A stretch of 64,000 bases of DNA from Rana temporaria (lineage: Eukaryota > Chordata > Amphibia > Anura > Ranidae), in contig NC_053499.1 in assembly GCF_905171775.1 (NCBI RefSeq), positions 83,705,169 through 83,769,168 of the forward strand. Direction: 5' to 3'. Position numbers and translations under genes: made by a program. Every line of letters begins with the position of its first letter. Position 1 is the first letter of the stretch. The notes beneath the pieces were generated by a model that was not told the DNA's origin, ran no database searches, and saw only the letters and a list, made by a program, of their open reading frames with translations. Positions 33,975 through 45,386 of this stretch are shown in pieces.

Positions 33975-35108
33975 TGCCGCGTACAGACGGTTGTTTTTTG
34001 TGATGATAAAAAAACGACGTTTTAAATCATGAAATAAAACAACGTTTTTGAAACGTCATTTTCAAAAACGACGTTGCCTACACACCATCGTTTTTTAAAA
34101 TGCTCTAGCAAAGCGCGGTTACGTTCAGCACGTACGACGGCACTATGTTCCATTGAAGCTCGCTTCATAACTTGCTTCTGAGCATGCGCGGGTTTAAAAA
34201 CGTTGGGCCAGATTCACAAAGAGATACGACGGTGTATCTACAGATACACCATCGTATCTCTGACGTAAAATGGTCCTATCTATGCGCCTGATTCATAGAA
34301 TCAGATACGCATAGATAGGGCTAGATCCGGATCTTTTTTTAAATTTAAAAATGGCGCCGGGGGCGTTCCCGCTGATTTACGATAAATAATATGTAAATCA
34401 GCGAGATACGCAAATTCACGAACGTACGCGGACCCGTCGCATTGTTTTTACGTCGTTTCCGTAGCGGTTTTCCGTCGTATACTTACCCTTTCTTTTATCA
34501 GGCGCAGCCAATGTTAAGTATAGCCGGCGTTCCCGCGTCGAATTTGAATTTTCCTACGTCGTTTGCGTACGCCGATTCACGAACACGCGCGTCGCAAGTC
34601 CCGCTCACGTCGCAACCACTGACGTCCTAGTGACGTCAGTGGGAGCAATGCACGCCGGGAAATTCCCCGGACGACGCATGCGCATTTAAATCGGCGCGGG
34701 AACGCGCCTGATTTAAATATGACACTCCCCTAGCCGCAGAATTTGAATTCCGCTGGGGGATTTAGGATCCGCCGTCGCAAGTTTGGAGGTAAGTGGTTTG
34801 TGAATTAGCCACTTGCCTCCTAAACTTGCGGGAGCGGATCTTAATTCACGTAGATCGAGCGGATCTATAGATCCGCTGAGCTACGTGAATCTGGCCCGTT
34901 GTTTTAAACGTTGTTTTGCCCACACACTATCATTTTAAATGACACAAAAAACGATGTTTTGAAAAACGACACAAAAAATTCGAGCATATTCGATTTGTCG
35001 TTTTTCTGAAGACATAAACAACGTTTTCCCCACACACGGTCATTTTAAATGACGTTTTTAAAAACATCGTTTTTTTTCATCACAAAAAACGACCGTCTGT
35101 ACGCGGCA
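33975..35108. mobile_element. Middle MITE (TGCCGCGTACAGACGG ends, TTA duplication)
   Basis: The inverted ends TGCCGCGTACAGACGG and CCGTCTGTACGCGGCA are flanked by TTA at 33972-33974 and 35109-35111, the canonical Harbinger TWA. The ends resemble those of Harbinger element 1 (GGCCTCGTACACACGAC), so it is probably a non-autonomous relative. It hosts the inner MITE. Confidence 0.85.
34205..34897. mobile_element. Inner MITE (GGGCCAGATTCAC ends, GTT duplication)
   Basis: The inverted ends GGGCCAGATTCACAAAG and GTGAATCTGGCCC are flanked by GTT (34202-34204, 34898-34900). It has an internal hairpin GATACGACGGTGTATC / GATACACCATCGTATC. A sister copy sits at 35237-35857. Confidence 0.85.
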
Positions 35109-35236
35109 TTAGTCAAATCTATGCGTAACTGATTCTATGAATCAGGCGCATAGATACGACGCCGCACACTCAGAGATACGACGGTGTATCTGGAGATACG
35201 CCGTCGTATCTCTTACCTGAATCTACCCCACTGTAT

Positions 35237-35857
35237 GGGCCAGATTCACAAAGAGATACGACGGTGTATCTACAGATACACCATCGTATCTCTGACTTAC
35301 ACTGGTCCTATCTATGCGCCTGATTCATAGAATCAGTTACGCATAGATAGGGCTAGATCCGACAGTGTTACAATGTGTTACACTGTCGGATCTTTTTTTC
35401 AATTTAAAAATGGCGCCGGGGGCGTTCCCGCTGATTTACGATAAATAATATGTAAATCAGCGAGATACGCAAATTCACGAACGTACGCGGACCCGTCGCA
35501 GTGTTCTTACGTCGTTTCCGTAGCGGTTTTCTGTCGTATACTTCACGTGCGTCGCAAGTCCCGCTCATGTCGCAACCACTGACGTCCTAGTGACGTCAGT
35601 GGGAGCAATGCACGCCGGGAAATTCCCCGGACGACGCATGCGCATTTAAATCGGCGCGGGAACGCGCCTGATTTAAATAGTACACTCCCCTAGCCGCGGA
35701 ATTTGAATTCCGCCGGGGGATTTAGGATCCGCCGTCGCAAGTTTGGAGGTAAGTTGTTTGTGAATTAGCCACTTGCCTCCTAAACTTGCGGGAGCGGATC
35801 TTAATTCACGTAGATCGAGCGGATCTATAGATCCGCTGAGCTACGTGAATCTGGCCC
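35237..35857. mobile_element. Sister copy of the inner MITE (TAT duplication)
   Basis: Same ends and body as 34205-34897, flanked by TAT (35234-35236, 35858-35860). It carries an extra ACAGTGTTACA/TGTTACACTGT hairpin near 35372-35392 and a ~60-bp deletion near 35540. Confidence 0.85.
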
Positions 35858-36509
35858 TATGTGTGTACATATATAAAAAAAATAATAACTAAACAAAATA
35901 TAATTTAATTTTTTTCTCACTTAACCTAATTAGAATTTTTTTGTGATCTAATAATATATATTTTTTACTCTTATACATAACAGATCTTTCTGAAAAAAAA
36001 TAATGATAAGTAACTTTTTAAATAAAAAAATTACATTGGCCCAGATTCAGGTAGATTTGCCCATTACTTACACCTGTGCAGCTCAGCTGAATTTCTCTGC
36101 GCCGGGGCAATTTGTCAAGAGTGACACCTGATTCAGGATGCCTTTTGTCTGGTAATTTGCTCCTGTGTAAGGCAAAATTGAGGGCGCAAGCCTGTGCAAG
36201 TGAAAGTAGGTGTGCCCCTATGCAAATGATGGTCTTTCCGCTCAGCAGTGGCTTACGCCCGGCGCATCCTCTACGGAGCATGCTCAGATCGAACGCTTCC
36301 ATGTGTGCCTGTGTGCAACTGCACCTGTCCTACTTTCAGGGCAAATCCTGCCCACCTGCTTGCACTGAGCAAATAAATAGGGGCAGACCTGCTCAGGTCC
36401 TGTGCAAAATTACATCCTGCTTGTTCCACCCCCCCTTGAGCAAGGTAATTTTGCCCTTTTTTCTGAGATGGCACCTCCTGAGAAGAAAAAAAAAAAAAAG
36501 CTAATTTTA

Positions 36510-37974
36510 TCTCCGCTGAGATGGATATAATGCTGGCGGCACTCACGCGCCATACTACAGTGCTCTATGGTGCAGAGCGGAAAAACACCACCGTAGCCCA
36601 AAGGAAGGCAATATATGAAGCCATTACTATGGACATAAATGCCCTTGGCAATGAGGAGAGGACCTGGGAGGACATACAAAAAAAAGCTTAATGATATGCG
36701 GCGAAGGGTCCGGGATAAGCTGGTGCTTATCCGGAAGCATACTAGTGGCACGGGAGGAGGACCACCCTGCAAAATCCGTTTGAATCCGGAGGAGGAGGTG
36801 AGGTGCAAAGTTTATCGCTGGAGCAGGTGGAGGGAGTCCCAGGCTATGACTCCACTGTTGGGGACTTGGGGACTTGGGGACTGGTAATTTTTTTTTTCTC
36901 ATATTTGCTGTGTATCATGGGAGGGGGTAGAAGGGAACATGTGAGTGGGTAGAAGGGAACATGTGACAAGTGTGTTGCTCCAGCAACATGTGTTTTTTTG
37001 TGTCATCTACAGATGTTGATGATGAAGCTGGGCCATCGTCGGCTGCGGGGCGACCCACGCCATCCCCCCATCAGCATGGGGTCCAGTCAGGCCCCATGGA
37101 GATACTGGGCATGTTGGTGGAGGAGGAGAGCGGCCATAGGCCAACTATGGAGGAGGAAGTGGAGGAGGAGTCCTTTATCCTCAACCTGGAGGACTCTGTC
37201 TTCCTCCAGGAGGATCCCACCATCCCTGACCTCCCCACCACCACCCCGACCATCACGTTATCCCCCTCCAGGGCAAGCCCCTCCAGTGTCCCTCCCTCCA
37301 GTGTCCCCCCCTCCAGTGTCCCTCCCTCCAGTGTCCCCCCCTCCAGTGTCCCTCCCTCCAGTGTCCCCCCTCCAGTGTCCCCCCCTCCAGTGTCCCTCCC
37401 TCCAGTGTGGCCCCCTCCCCTTTTTCTCCCTCAGGACGTGCCCCAGCCTCTCCTCCCAGGAAGGCTCTTTACAAAACAAGGGACCCGCCATCTAGGGGAC
37501 ATGGTGGGAGATTTGAGGCGGGTGGCGGACAGCCTGGCATCCTCCTCCTCTGTGCAGCAGGCCCTCACCCTGCATGCTGACCGGGGGAAACGAGATACCG
37601 AGAGCCTGGAGGAAGTCAGTGCCAACTGTGGAGCCATGGTCACCTGCATGGTCGAGCAGCAGGGCGCCACCGCTTTGCTAACAGCGGAGGTGAGCAGGTT
37701 GGCAGGTGCGGTGGAGGCCAACATTGCTGCTGTGCGGGAGGAGGGGAGATTAACCCGGCGGCAGCAGAGGACCAATACCACCCGGCAGCTGCGGATGTTG
37801 GCTCAAACCAACAGCGTGCTCACCCGCCTGGCCAACGCCATGGAGGGCATGCAGGCACCACCTGCCAGGAGTGAGGAAGTAGGGGTTGATGCTCCTCCCC
37901 CCCTCCATCCCCACCCCATGCTCCATCCTCAGCCCAGGCTCCATCCCCACCACAGGCTCAACCACGCAGACTGA
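36510..37974 (+). pseudogene. Myb/SANT-like accessory gene of Harbinger element 2
   Basis: Exon 1 (about 36510-36880) encodes a Myb/SANT-like domain, with ERKNTTVAQRKAIYEAI, INALGNEERTWEDIQKK and LNDMRRRVRDKLVLIRKH. The frame breaks at the A8 run near 36677-36684 and again near 36806. Exon 2 begins after ATCTACAG at 37012 and stays open to 37974. It has an acidic region, six PPSSV repeats from a 15-bp tandem (37275-37400), then helices (ADSLASSSSVQQALTLHADR, NSVLTRLANAMEGMQ) and a Pro/His tail. Layout and splice phase match the better-preserved copy at 40944-42348. Probably no longer functional, though exon 2 is strikingly clean. Confidence 0.7.
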
Positions 37975-38188
37975 AGAGCCAGAGCCGGGGCACCCTTGGC
38001 ACAAGGATGTCCAAAAAAAAAATATTATTTTCCTTTTATTTTTTGTATTTTTTACCTATCCCTTGCTGCTCATATAAGGAGCTCTTTCTATTTATTTTGA
38101 TTATGCTTATATTTTTTTTTTGTTGGGGGATATTTTTTTTTTTTGCTCAGATTAGGAGCTTTGCATATTTGCTGAGGGAAAACACAGA

Positions 38189-38890
38189 GGGCCAGATTCT
38201 CAAAGGCGTTACGACGGCGCAACACCATTAGCGCCGTCGTAAGTCCTCATCTGGCCCCGGGTATCTATGCGACTGATTCTTAGAATCAGTTGCGCATAGA
38301 TACCCATTAGATCTGAAATGCGTAAGGCTGTTACGCTGTCAGATCTTAAAAGTATTTTTTTTTCCCGCCGCTAGGTGTCGCATCGTCGTTTTCCCCGTCT
38401 TCTATGCAAATGAGGTAAGTACGCGAGATTCCCGAACCTACGCGCGTCCGACGCTGAGAATTTACGTCGTTTCCGTAGCGTACGCGACGCGTAAGGTTGC
38501 CCCTGCTATTAGCAGGGGCAACCAATGTTAACTATGGCCGTCGTTCCCGCGTCGAAGTTTAAAAAAAAAAAAGTCGTTTGCGTATGACGTCCGTGAATGG
38601 CGCTGGACGCCATTTACGTAAACGTCTAAGCAAATGACGTTGGGGCGACGTCAGTTAGCGCAATGCACGTCGGGTAATTTACCCGACGGAGCATGCGCAG
38701 TACGCTCGGCGCGGGAGCGCGCCTAATTTAAATGGTGCCCGCCCCATTTGAATTGGGCGGGCTTGCGCCGAGCGAATTAACGATACACCGCCGCAAGTTT
38801 ACAGGTAAGTGTTCTGAGAATCAGGATGTAAACCTGTAAACCTGCGGCGGTGTTGCCCAGGAGCAACGTTAATGTATGAGAATCTGGCCC
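38189..38890. mobile_element. GGGCCAGATTCTCA MITE nested in element 2
   Basis: The ends GGGCCAGATTCTCA and TGAGAATCTGGCCC are inverted. Flanks are AGA/CGA (two of three match). Subterminal TATCTATGCG..CGCATAGATA hairpin at 38261-38302. Confidence 0.75.
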
Positions 38891-39440
38891 CGAGAGCTCA
38901 AGTTGCACCCTGTGCAAAAATGCCCATTAATTGCGCCGGGGCAGAGAAACTGCCTGCGCTGAAAAATGCCTGATTTCAGGCTTAGCTTGTTTTCTGGGTC
39001 ATCCGCAAATTTGCCTGGGTGCAAATCCGTACTTACGCGGCGCAAATCGCGATTGCGCGGGCGCAAGTCGTACCTGAATCTGGGCCAATGTGTATAATGT
39101 AAAAGTTACATGGCTGTACTTTGTATTGTGATTGCAAATAATTAGAGTAGTTACATAGTAGTAAGTCAGGTTGAAAAAAGACACAAGTCCATCAAGTTCA
39201 ACCATAAGAAATAAAATAATAATAGCATCGTACAATCACATATACCCAATCCTATACCCACAGTTGATCCAGAGGAAGGCAAAAAAAAAACAGCAAAGCA
39301 TGATCCAATTTGCTACAGCAGGGGAAAAAATTCCTTCCTGATCCCCCGAGAGGCAACCAGATATTCCCCAGATCAACTTTACTTATAAATGCAAGTATCC
39401 AGTTATATTATGTACATTTAGGAAAGAATCCAGGTCTTTC

Positions 39441-40388
39441 TTAACCACTTCCGGACCGCCTCCTGCACATATACGTCGGCAGAATGTCATGGCTGGGCAC
39501 ATGTACGTACAGGTACGTCCTGTACTAGTACCCAGCCGTGGGTCGCGGGCGCGCTCCCGCGACCCGGTCCGGAGTGCGGCGATCGGTCCCCGGAGCTGAA
39601 GAACGGGGAGAGCCGTGTGTAAACACGGCTTCCCCGTTCTTCACTGTGGCGGCTGCATCGATCGTGTGATCCCTTTTATAGGGAGACATGATCGATGATG
39701 TCACACCTACAGCCACACCCCCCTACAGTTGTAAACACACACTAGGTGAAACGAAACTCCTACAGCGCCCCCTGTGGTTAACTCCCAAACTGCATCTGTC
39801 ATTTTCACAATAAACAATGCAATTTAAATGCATTTTTTGCTGTGAAAATGACAATGGTCCCAAAAATTTGTCAAAATTGTCCGAAGTGTCCGCCATAATG
39901 TCGCAGTCACGAAAAAAATTGCTGATCACCGCCATAAGTAGTAAAAAAAAGAAAAATTAAAAAAATGCAATAAAACTATCCCCTATTTTGTTAACGCTAT
40001 AAATTTTGCGCAAACCAACCGATAAACGCTTATTGCGGTTTTTTTTACCAAAAATAGGTAGAAGAATACGTATCGGCCTAAACTGAGGAAATTTTTTTTT
40101 TTTTTTATATATTTTTGGGGGATATTTATTATAGCAAAAAGTAAAAAAGATTGCATTTTTTTCAAAATTGTCGCTCTATTTTTGTTTTTAGCGCAAAAAA
40201 ATAAAAACCGCAGAGGTGATCAAATACCACCAAAAGAAAGCACTATTTGTGGGAAAAAAAGGACGCCAATTTTGTTTGGGAGCCACATCGCACGACCGCG
40301 CAATTGTCTGTTAAAGCGACGCAGTGCCGAATTGTAAAAACCCCTTGGGTCATTTAGCAGCATATTGGTCCGGTCCTTAAGTGGTTAA
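39441..40388. mobile_element. Complete TTAA-target element, 940 bp
   Basis: TTAA at 39441-39444 and 40385-40388 encloses ends CCACTTCCGGACC and GGTCCTTAAGTGG (inverted, two mismatches). Copy 1 of the CR1 has one TTAA at the matching site (CTTTCTTAAAGCAATC, near 17364), so it is a true insertion with a 4-bp duplication. Non-coding. The right half matches 16435-16600 and 22859-23100. Kolobok- or piggyBac-like by target site; superfamily unresolved. Confidence 0.85.
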
Positions 40389-40943
40389 ATCACTTTACTG
40401 AGCTGGCCAGAACCACCTCTGCAGGGAGTCTATTCCACATTTTCACAGCTCTTACTGTGAAGAAACCTTTCCGTATTTGGAGGTGAAATCTCTTTTCCTC
40501 TAGACGTAAAGGCCCAGATTCACAGACAGCAGGTGTACATTACACCGCCGTAGCGTATACCCTGTACGCTACGCCAACGCAGCGCAGAGAGACAAGCATG
40601 GAATTCAGCAAGCTCTTGCTCCCAACGCTGTGTTGGCATGGCTTAGGTTTTGAAGGCGCAGGCCGGCGTAGGTGGAAGTGGGTGTGACCCCATGCAAATG
40701 ATGGCTTGAGCGTGGTGCAGTGTTTTACGCCCGGCGCATCATGAACGGCGCATGCGCCGTGACATGAACGTATGCACAGCACCCCTATGCGCATGCTCAC
40801 AACCACGCCGGCGCAACTGCCTAAGATACGCCGGCCCACCGGTGTACGCCGAGAACATAAGTACGCCCAACCATATGCCCATCCAGCGCCAAAGTACACC
40901 AGCTTGTCTTCCCTGGTGCAGAGGTACTTTTGAGGTCTGAGCA

Positions 40944-42348
40944 ATGTCAGATACTGAGGTGGACAGGGAGAGGAGAAAGAAGAATTTCTCTGCGGATGAG
41001 AGGGCGATCCTGACCTCAGCCATCTCAAAGTATGATGCCTACCTCCATGGCGCACAGAGCGCCAGGACTAGCAAGGCCAGGAAGCAGGAGATCCTCCAGA
41101 AGGTCGCCCTGGAGATCAATGCCCTTGGGCATGAAACCAGGACCTGCAGGGACATACAAAAAAAGATAAATGACATGTGTCGGTGGGTCAGGGAGAAGCT
41201 GGCCAATATCAAAAGGCACCTTAGGGGCACAGGAGGCGGACCAGCTACTTCTGTCAAGTTGACAGCTGAGGAGGAGGTGATTGCCAGCTGTCTGAAGCAG
41301 GATCAGGTGGAGGGCCTGGAGGGATTTGACTCCAGTGAACAGGACTTGAGGAGAGGTAAGTGTGTTTTATCCCCCATCCGGTGTGGAGCATGTGAGGGGG
41401 TGCAAGGGAAGATGTGACAAGTGTGTGGGTCCACCAACATGTGAATGCTTTATGTCATCCACAGATGTGCTGGAGGGTGCTGGGCCATCTTCTTATGCTG
41501 AACGACCCACGCCATCCCCGGAACATCAGCCTCAGCCTGACTCCCTGGGAAGCCATGAAACATCGGTGGAGGGGAGTGCCCACACCTCTGCTCTAGAGGT
41601 AGTTGTGGAGGAGCAGGTGGATATCCATCTGGAGGAATGCCTCTTGAGGAGGCTTCCATCTTCTCCGGACCCTCTGAGACCTCGACGCCCATCAGGGGAA
41701 CCCCCTTTAAGGGCTACCCCGTCCAGGGGAACCCCCTCAAGGGCTACCCTGTCCAGACGGACTAAAGCCTCTCCGTCTCCAAGGAAGGCTCTGAGGAAGA
41801 CCAGGGGTATAGCTGGATCCCTCCAAGAACGCCAGACACGGCACATGGCCGATATTGCTTGTGACCTCCACCGTGTGGCTGACAGCCTGGCATCATTTGT
41901 TGGGTCCTCAGCAAAGACCCAGGCTGCGTGTACAGTGGCTGTGCAGGGCACCGCAGCTGCTATGCAGCAGTGCCTCACCCAACAGGCTGAGCATACCAGC
42001 TCCATCTATGACTGCCTGCAGGAGGTGAGTGCAAACTGCGCAGCCATGGCCACATGCCTATGTGACCAATCCGAGACCCTTGATGCCATGCATCACCACA
42101 TGGTAGCAGGGGGTCCCTCAACATCTGGGGACCAGGCATCTGATGTGCAGGCGAGCCTGGATCGGAACACCATGGCTATGGGGGAGCTGCAGGCCACAGC
42201 AGCAGGCATCGTGGCGGAGGTTAAGAGCCTGGGCGTGGTCGTGCAGGCCAACACTGCCGCTATCCAGACGGAGGGTTGCCAGAACAGGCGCCTCCAGCGC
42301 CAGAACAACGCCCGGCAGAGGCATTTGCAGAGACAAATAGTATCCTGA
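40944..42348 (+). CDS. Myb/SANT-like accessory protein of Harbinger element 3
   Basis: Exons 40944-41355 and 41465-42348 join in phase 1 (GAGAG|GTAAGT; ATCCACAG|ATGTG) to give 431 residues. Residues about 10-110 are a Myb/SANT-like trihelix: FSADERAILTSAISKYDAYL, SKARKQEILQKVALEINALG and RDIQKKINDMCRWVREKL. The middle is acidic and Pro/Ser-rich with tandem RATPSRGTPSRATLSR. The C-terminal third is helical (CDLHRVADSLASFVGS, NTMAMGELQATAAGIVAEVK) and may oligomerise. The true C-terminus probably lies in the next frame (ETNSILTRIAIALEWMQ, to 42539), so a late frameshift replaces the last helix. Expected role: DNA-binding partner that recruits the transposase to the element ends. Confidence 0.75.
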
Positions 42349-43024
42349 CACGCATTGCAATTGCCTTGGAGTGGATGCAGGCAACATCCGCCACAAGCTC
42401 CAGGAGCGTCAGCCCATGTGATGCCCCACCCCCCCACCCGAGTCGTCACCACGACAGCTGCGGAGCCGAACCCTTGGCACGAGGCCTGGCCCGCGAGAGG
42501 GCAAATGACTGGCCTGAGGACAAGTGCAGCTCAGTTTGAGCTTTTATTTTTATTTTTGGTGACGTGCACAGATAAATGTGCCGTGCACCTGTAAGGGCAT
42601 GCCATGGCTGTTAATGGCATGATCCCCCCTTTTTTTTTTCACGGATGTCACAGCACCATGCACACGGTGAGGAGTGCAGAATTAGTGACAGGACACCGTT
42701 TTGCAGGGTTTGCCCGGTGAGGTCATTGCGACCATGTGACTGGTGTGTGAGTGTGTGTGTGTGTGTGACTTTTCTGCCAGCAAGGCGTGTCAGCTGGCAC
42801 GGGTCACCTTGGTTCGTCGGGGAGAGGTTATCCCCACGACCATGTGAATGTGGTATGAATGGACAGAAACATCATTGGGGCCTTGACGTGGCGTTGCTGC
42901 TCCCAAGTCCCGTGTGGTGGACTTGGGCTAAACCAATGTGAGGTGGATGTGGTGTGTGTGAGCTAGGGACCACAGTGGTGTGCATGTGTGCATTGTCCGT
43001 GTGCCATGATGAATGTGTGTGTGT

Positions 43025-44165
43025 TTAACGTGCAAAGATGTGTTCCACAAGGCAACTCCTGACTGCTGTTCCTTCAGCAGATGGGGTAGCCTCGGGCAGG
43101 GGGGGACTGTGTGATTCGGGAGTCAGGTCATCACATATGTTAATCTCCAGGCCCTTTCTCATGGCGTAGTTGTGCAGCACGCAACATGCACCGATGATCT
43201 GACACATAAAGTTTGGGAAATACAACAGGCCCCCCCCCCGGAATTATCCAGGCATCGAAAACAGGACTTCAGGATGCCAAATGTGTGCTCCACCACTGCA
43301 CGGGTGCGTATGTGTGCAGCATTGTATCTTCTCTCGCCTCTGGTTTGGGGATTCCGGTATAGAGTCAGGAGATGGGGCCCAAGTGCATATGCCGAGTCAC
43401 CTGGAAGGAAAAAGACAGAAGGATGTTAGTCGTGCATGTGTCCCTCGTGATGTTTGCATCATGGGGTCGGACAGTCATCCCCGACACCCACGTCACTCAC
43501 CAACCAGCCAGCTGTCCCTGTACACGTTCTGTTCGAATTCTGTTGGGATGTTGCTTTCACGGTATATGTAGCTGTCGTGGCTGGCCCCGGGGTGTTTGGC
43601 ACAGACGTGCCATATGAGGCATTGGGCATCGGCTATCACCTGTACGTTGATGGAATGCCACTGCTTACGATTGCGTTATATGTGCTCTGTGGCACGGGGG
43701 GGGGGGCCGTAGTGCCACATGTGTGCAATCCACGGTGGCCCCCACGGTGCGTGGGAATCTGGCAATTCTGTTGAAATCCTGCATTGCCTTCTGCCGCAGA
43801 TACTCATGGGTGGGTTTGATGATGTGGTGGGACATACGTGTGAGGATTGCGAGGACAACCTGGTGCACGCATCTGCTTATGGATTGTGATATCCCAGACA
43901 CGACTCCACTTGTACGATGGAACGATACACTGGCGAGGAAATGGAGTGTTGCCAGTACCTTGACTAGTGGCTGCACTGCATGTGAGCGTTCTGTCTGGCT
44001 GGTGATTTCATCATGCAGGGCTGTGGCTAATTCCAGGATGGCATCAGGGCTGAATCTGAAGATACGATACACCTCCGATTCCCCCATGCCAAAGACGTTC
44101 ATGTTTGCTCGGTATATCCTCTCCTGTGGACGCAGTAGTGCTATGACCATGGCTGCCCCTGGCAT
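43025..44165 (-). pseudogene. HARBI1-like Harbinger transposase of element 3 (frame-broken)
   Basis: Exons are predicted at 44165-43501 and 43400-43025 (TGGTTG|GTGAGT; TTCCTTCCAG|GTGACT). The N-terminal region has FGMGESEVYRIFRFSPDAIL and LKV..LHFLASVSFHR. The catalytic core has Asp in TVDCTHVAL, Asp in GDSAYALG and Glu in VVEHTFGIL, followed by GACCVLHNYA. All three acidic residues are present. The frame is broken at the C/G10 run 43696-43705, by a TAA a few codons later, and at the C10 run 43230-43239. Both shifts fall in homopolymers. Without them it would be a typical ~330-350-residue HARBI1-like enzyme. Confidence 0.85.
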
Positions 44166-45075
44166 GTTGGCATACAGATGTGTTGTCCTGCAAGTGTGGT
44201 TGCTCAGCTCGTCCGTAACGGTGCTGCTGCAGCTGCTCTCCAGCTGACCTGTGCACATCTGTTGCCGGGTTGCACCTCCTTTATGGGGAATAACTTTGCG
44301 CAAGACGTACAACTTACGCGCGGCCAGCATAGCATGCGCCGGGCGCACACACTTCGTTAATCACTGTATTTCCCTCATTTACATATTTGAATGCCTAATC
44401 AGTGGGAGAAGCAAAATGCCTCCAGCCCATATTTGCACCCACGCTATGCCGGCGTGTGCAAGATACGTCGGCGTAGGGTGGCCAGATTTTAGGCGTATAT
44501 TGGTTTGTGACTCGGGTGCATACATACGCCGGCGCACATTTGCACTTACGTGGCGTATCTTGAGATACGTCAGCACAAGTGCTTTGAGAATCCGGGCCAA
44601 AGAGTGCCCCCTTGACCGTAAAGTGAATAACTCAACACCAAGTTCACTATATGGACCGCTTATATATTTGTACATGTCGATCATATCCCCCCTTAATCTC
44701 CTCTTCTCAAGAGTGAATAAATTCAGTTCCTCTAATCTTTTCTCATAGCTGAGCTCCTCCATGCCTCTTATCAGTTTGATTGCCCTTCTCTGCATTTTCT
44801 CTAGTTCCCCAATATCCTTCTTGAGAACTGGAGCCCAAAACTGAACTGCATATTCCATACCTCTCTTAATACAAGAAAGGACTCGCTCGCTTTGGAAACC
44901 GCAGCTTGGCATTGCATGCCATTATTAAGCTTATGATCAACTAAAACCTCCAGATCCTTCTCCACTACGGATTCCTCCAGTTGTACTCCCCCTAGTATGT
45001 ATGATACATGCATATTCTTAGCCCCCAAGTGCATAACTTTACATTTATCAACATTAAACCTCATCTGCCACTTAG

Positions 45076-45228
45076 CAATAGGAGGAAGGAGATGGACAGC
45101 CGCACTCCGAAATAACTTTTCAAAAAAGTTGTCTTTTATTTTCAAGCAGGAACATGCATAATCCCAACAACCATAAACCAGGACAGCCGACTAGTTTCGC
45201 ATTCTTGCTAGTGCTTAATCATGGCTCT
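45076..45228 (-). mobile_element. Short retroposon-like insertion, 153 bp, in CR1 copy 2
   Basis: It is flanked by the 15-bp direct repeat TCATCTGCCACTTAG (45061-45075 and 45229-45243), and the CR1 order is otherwise continuous. On the minus strand it contains AATAAAAG. No A-box or B-box and no poly-A tail were found. The long duplication suggests LINE-driven retroposition. Family not recognised. Confidence 0.7.
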
Positions 45229-45386
45229 TCATCTGCCACTTAGTCGCCCAATTAGACAGAGCATTGAGGTCGGCTTGTAAATTGGCGACATCCTGTAAAG
45301 ACGTTATTCCACTGCATAGCTTAGTGTCATCTGCAAAGACAGAAATTTAACTTTTGATCTCAGACCCAATATCATTTATAAAGATA

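Larger units (their letters stand above)
33377..35229. mobile_element. Outer MITE of a three-level nest (GGGGTAGATTCAG ends)
   Basis: The ends GGGGTAGATTCAG and CTGAATCTACCCC are inverted. Inner blocks CATAGATACG/CGTATCT resemble the GGGCCAGATTC families. It is split at 33971 and 35112 by the middle element. No clear target duplication. Confidence 0.75.
36038..39086 (+). mobile_element. Harbinger-2 family, element 2: Myb gene only, no transposase
   Basis: The ends GGCCCAGATTCAG and CTGAATCTGGGCC are inverted, and subterminal GCGCCGGGGCA blocks occur near both. It contains a Myb-type accessory gene and a nested MITE (38189-38890) but no DDE gene. Flanks are ATT/AAT, so the target duplication is not perfect. 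Confidence 0.7.
40511..44598. mobile_element. Harbinger-2 family, element 3: near-complete two-gene copy
   Basis: The ends GGCCCAGATTCACAG and GAGAATCCGGGCC are inverted, flanked by AAA on both sides (40508-40510, 44599-44601). CR1 copy 1 shows the empty site GACGTAAAGAGTG near 17486. It carries a plus-strand Myb-like gene and a minus-strand HARBI1-like transposase gene, convergent around 42.5-43.0 kb. Subterminal CGGCGTA repeats at both ends may be binding sites. Confidence 0.9.
39147..45386 (-). mobile_element. CR1 LINE copy 2, split into four pieces by later insertions
   Basis: The pieces 39147-39440, 40389-40510, 44599-45075 and 45244-45386 are colinear with 17067-18180 of copy 1. They share the octamer-tail side, the GTCCAT..AGTTCAACCA block, the WNRLPPEVV-coding region and KCKVMHLG. 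The interruptions are a TTAA element, Harbinger element 3 and a short retroposon. The 5' side is lost where another TTAA element begins at 45387. Minus-strand coding fragments remain at 44912-44379 and 45145-44801. Confidence 0.85.

Noticed and set aside
42645..42941. 98-codon frame between the two genes of Harbinger element 3
   Set aside because: It is GT-rich spacer between convergent genes. The related region in element 4 (48000-48240) does not keep the frame.
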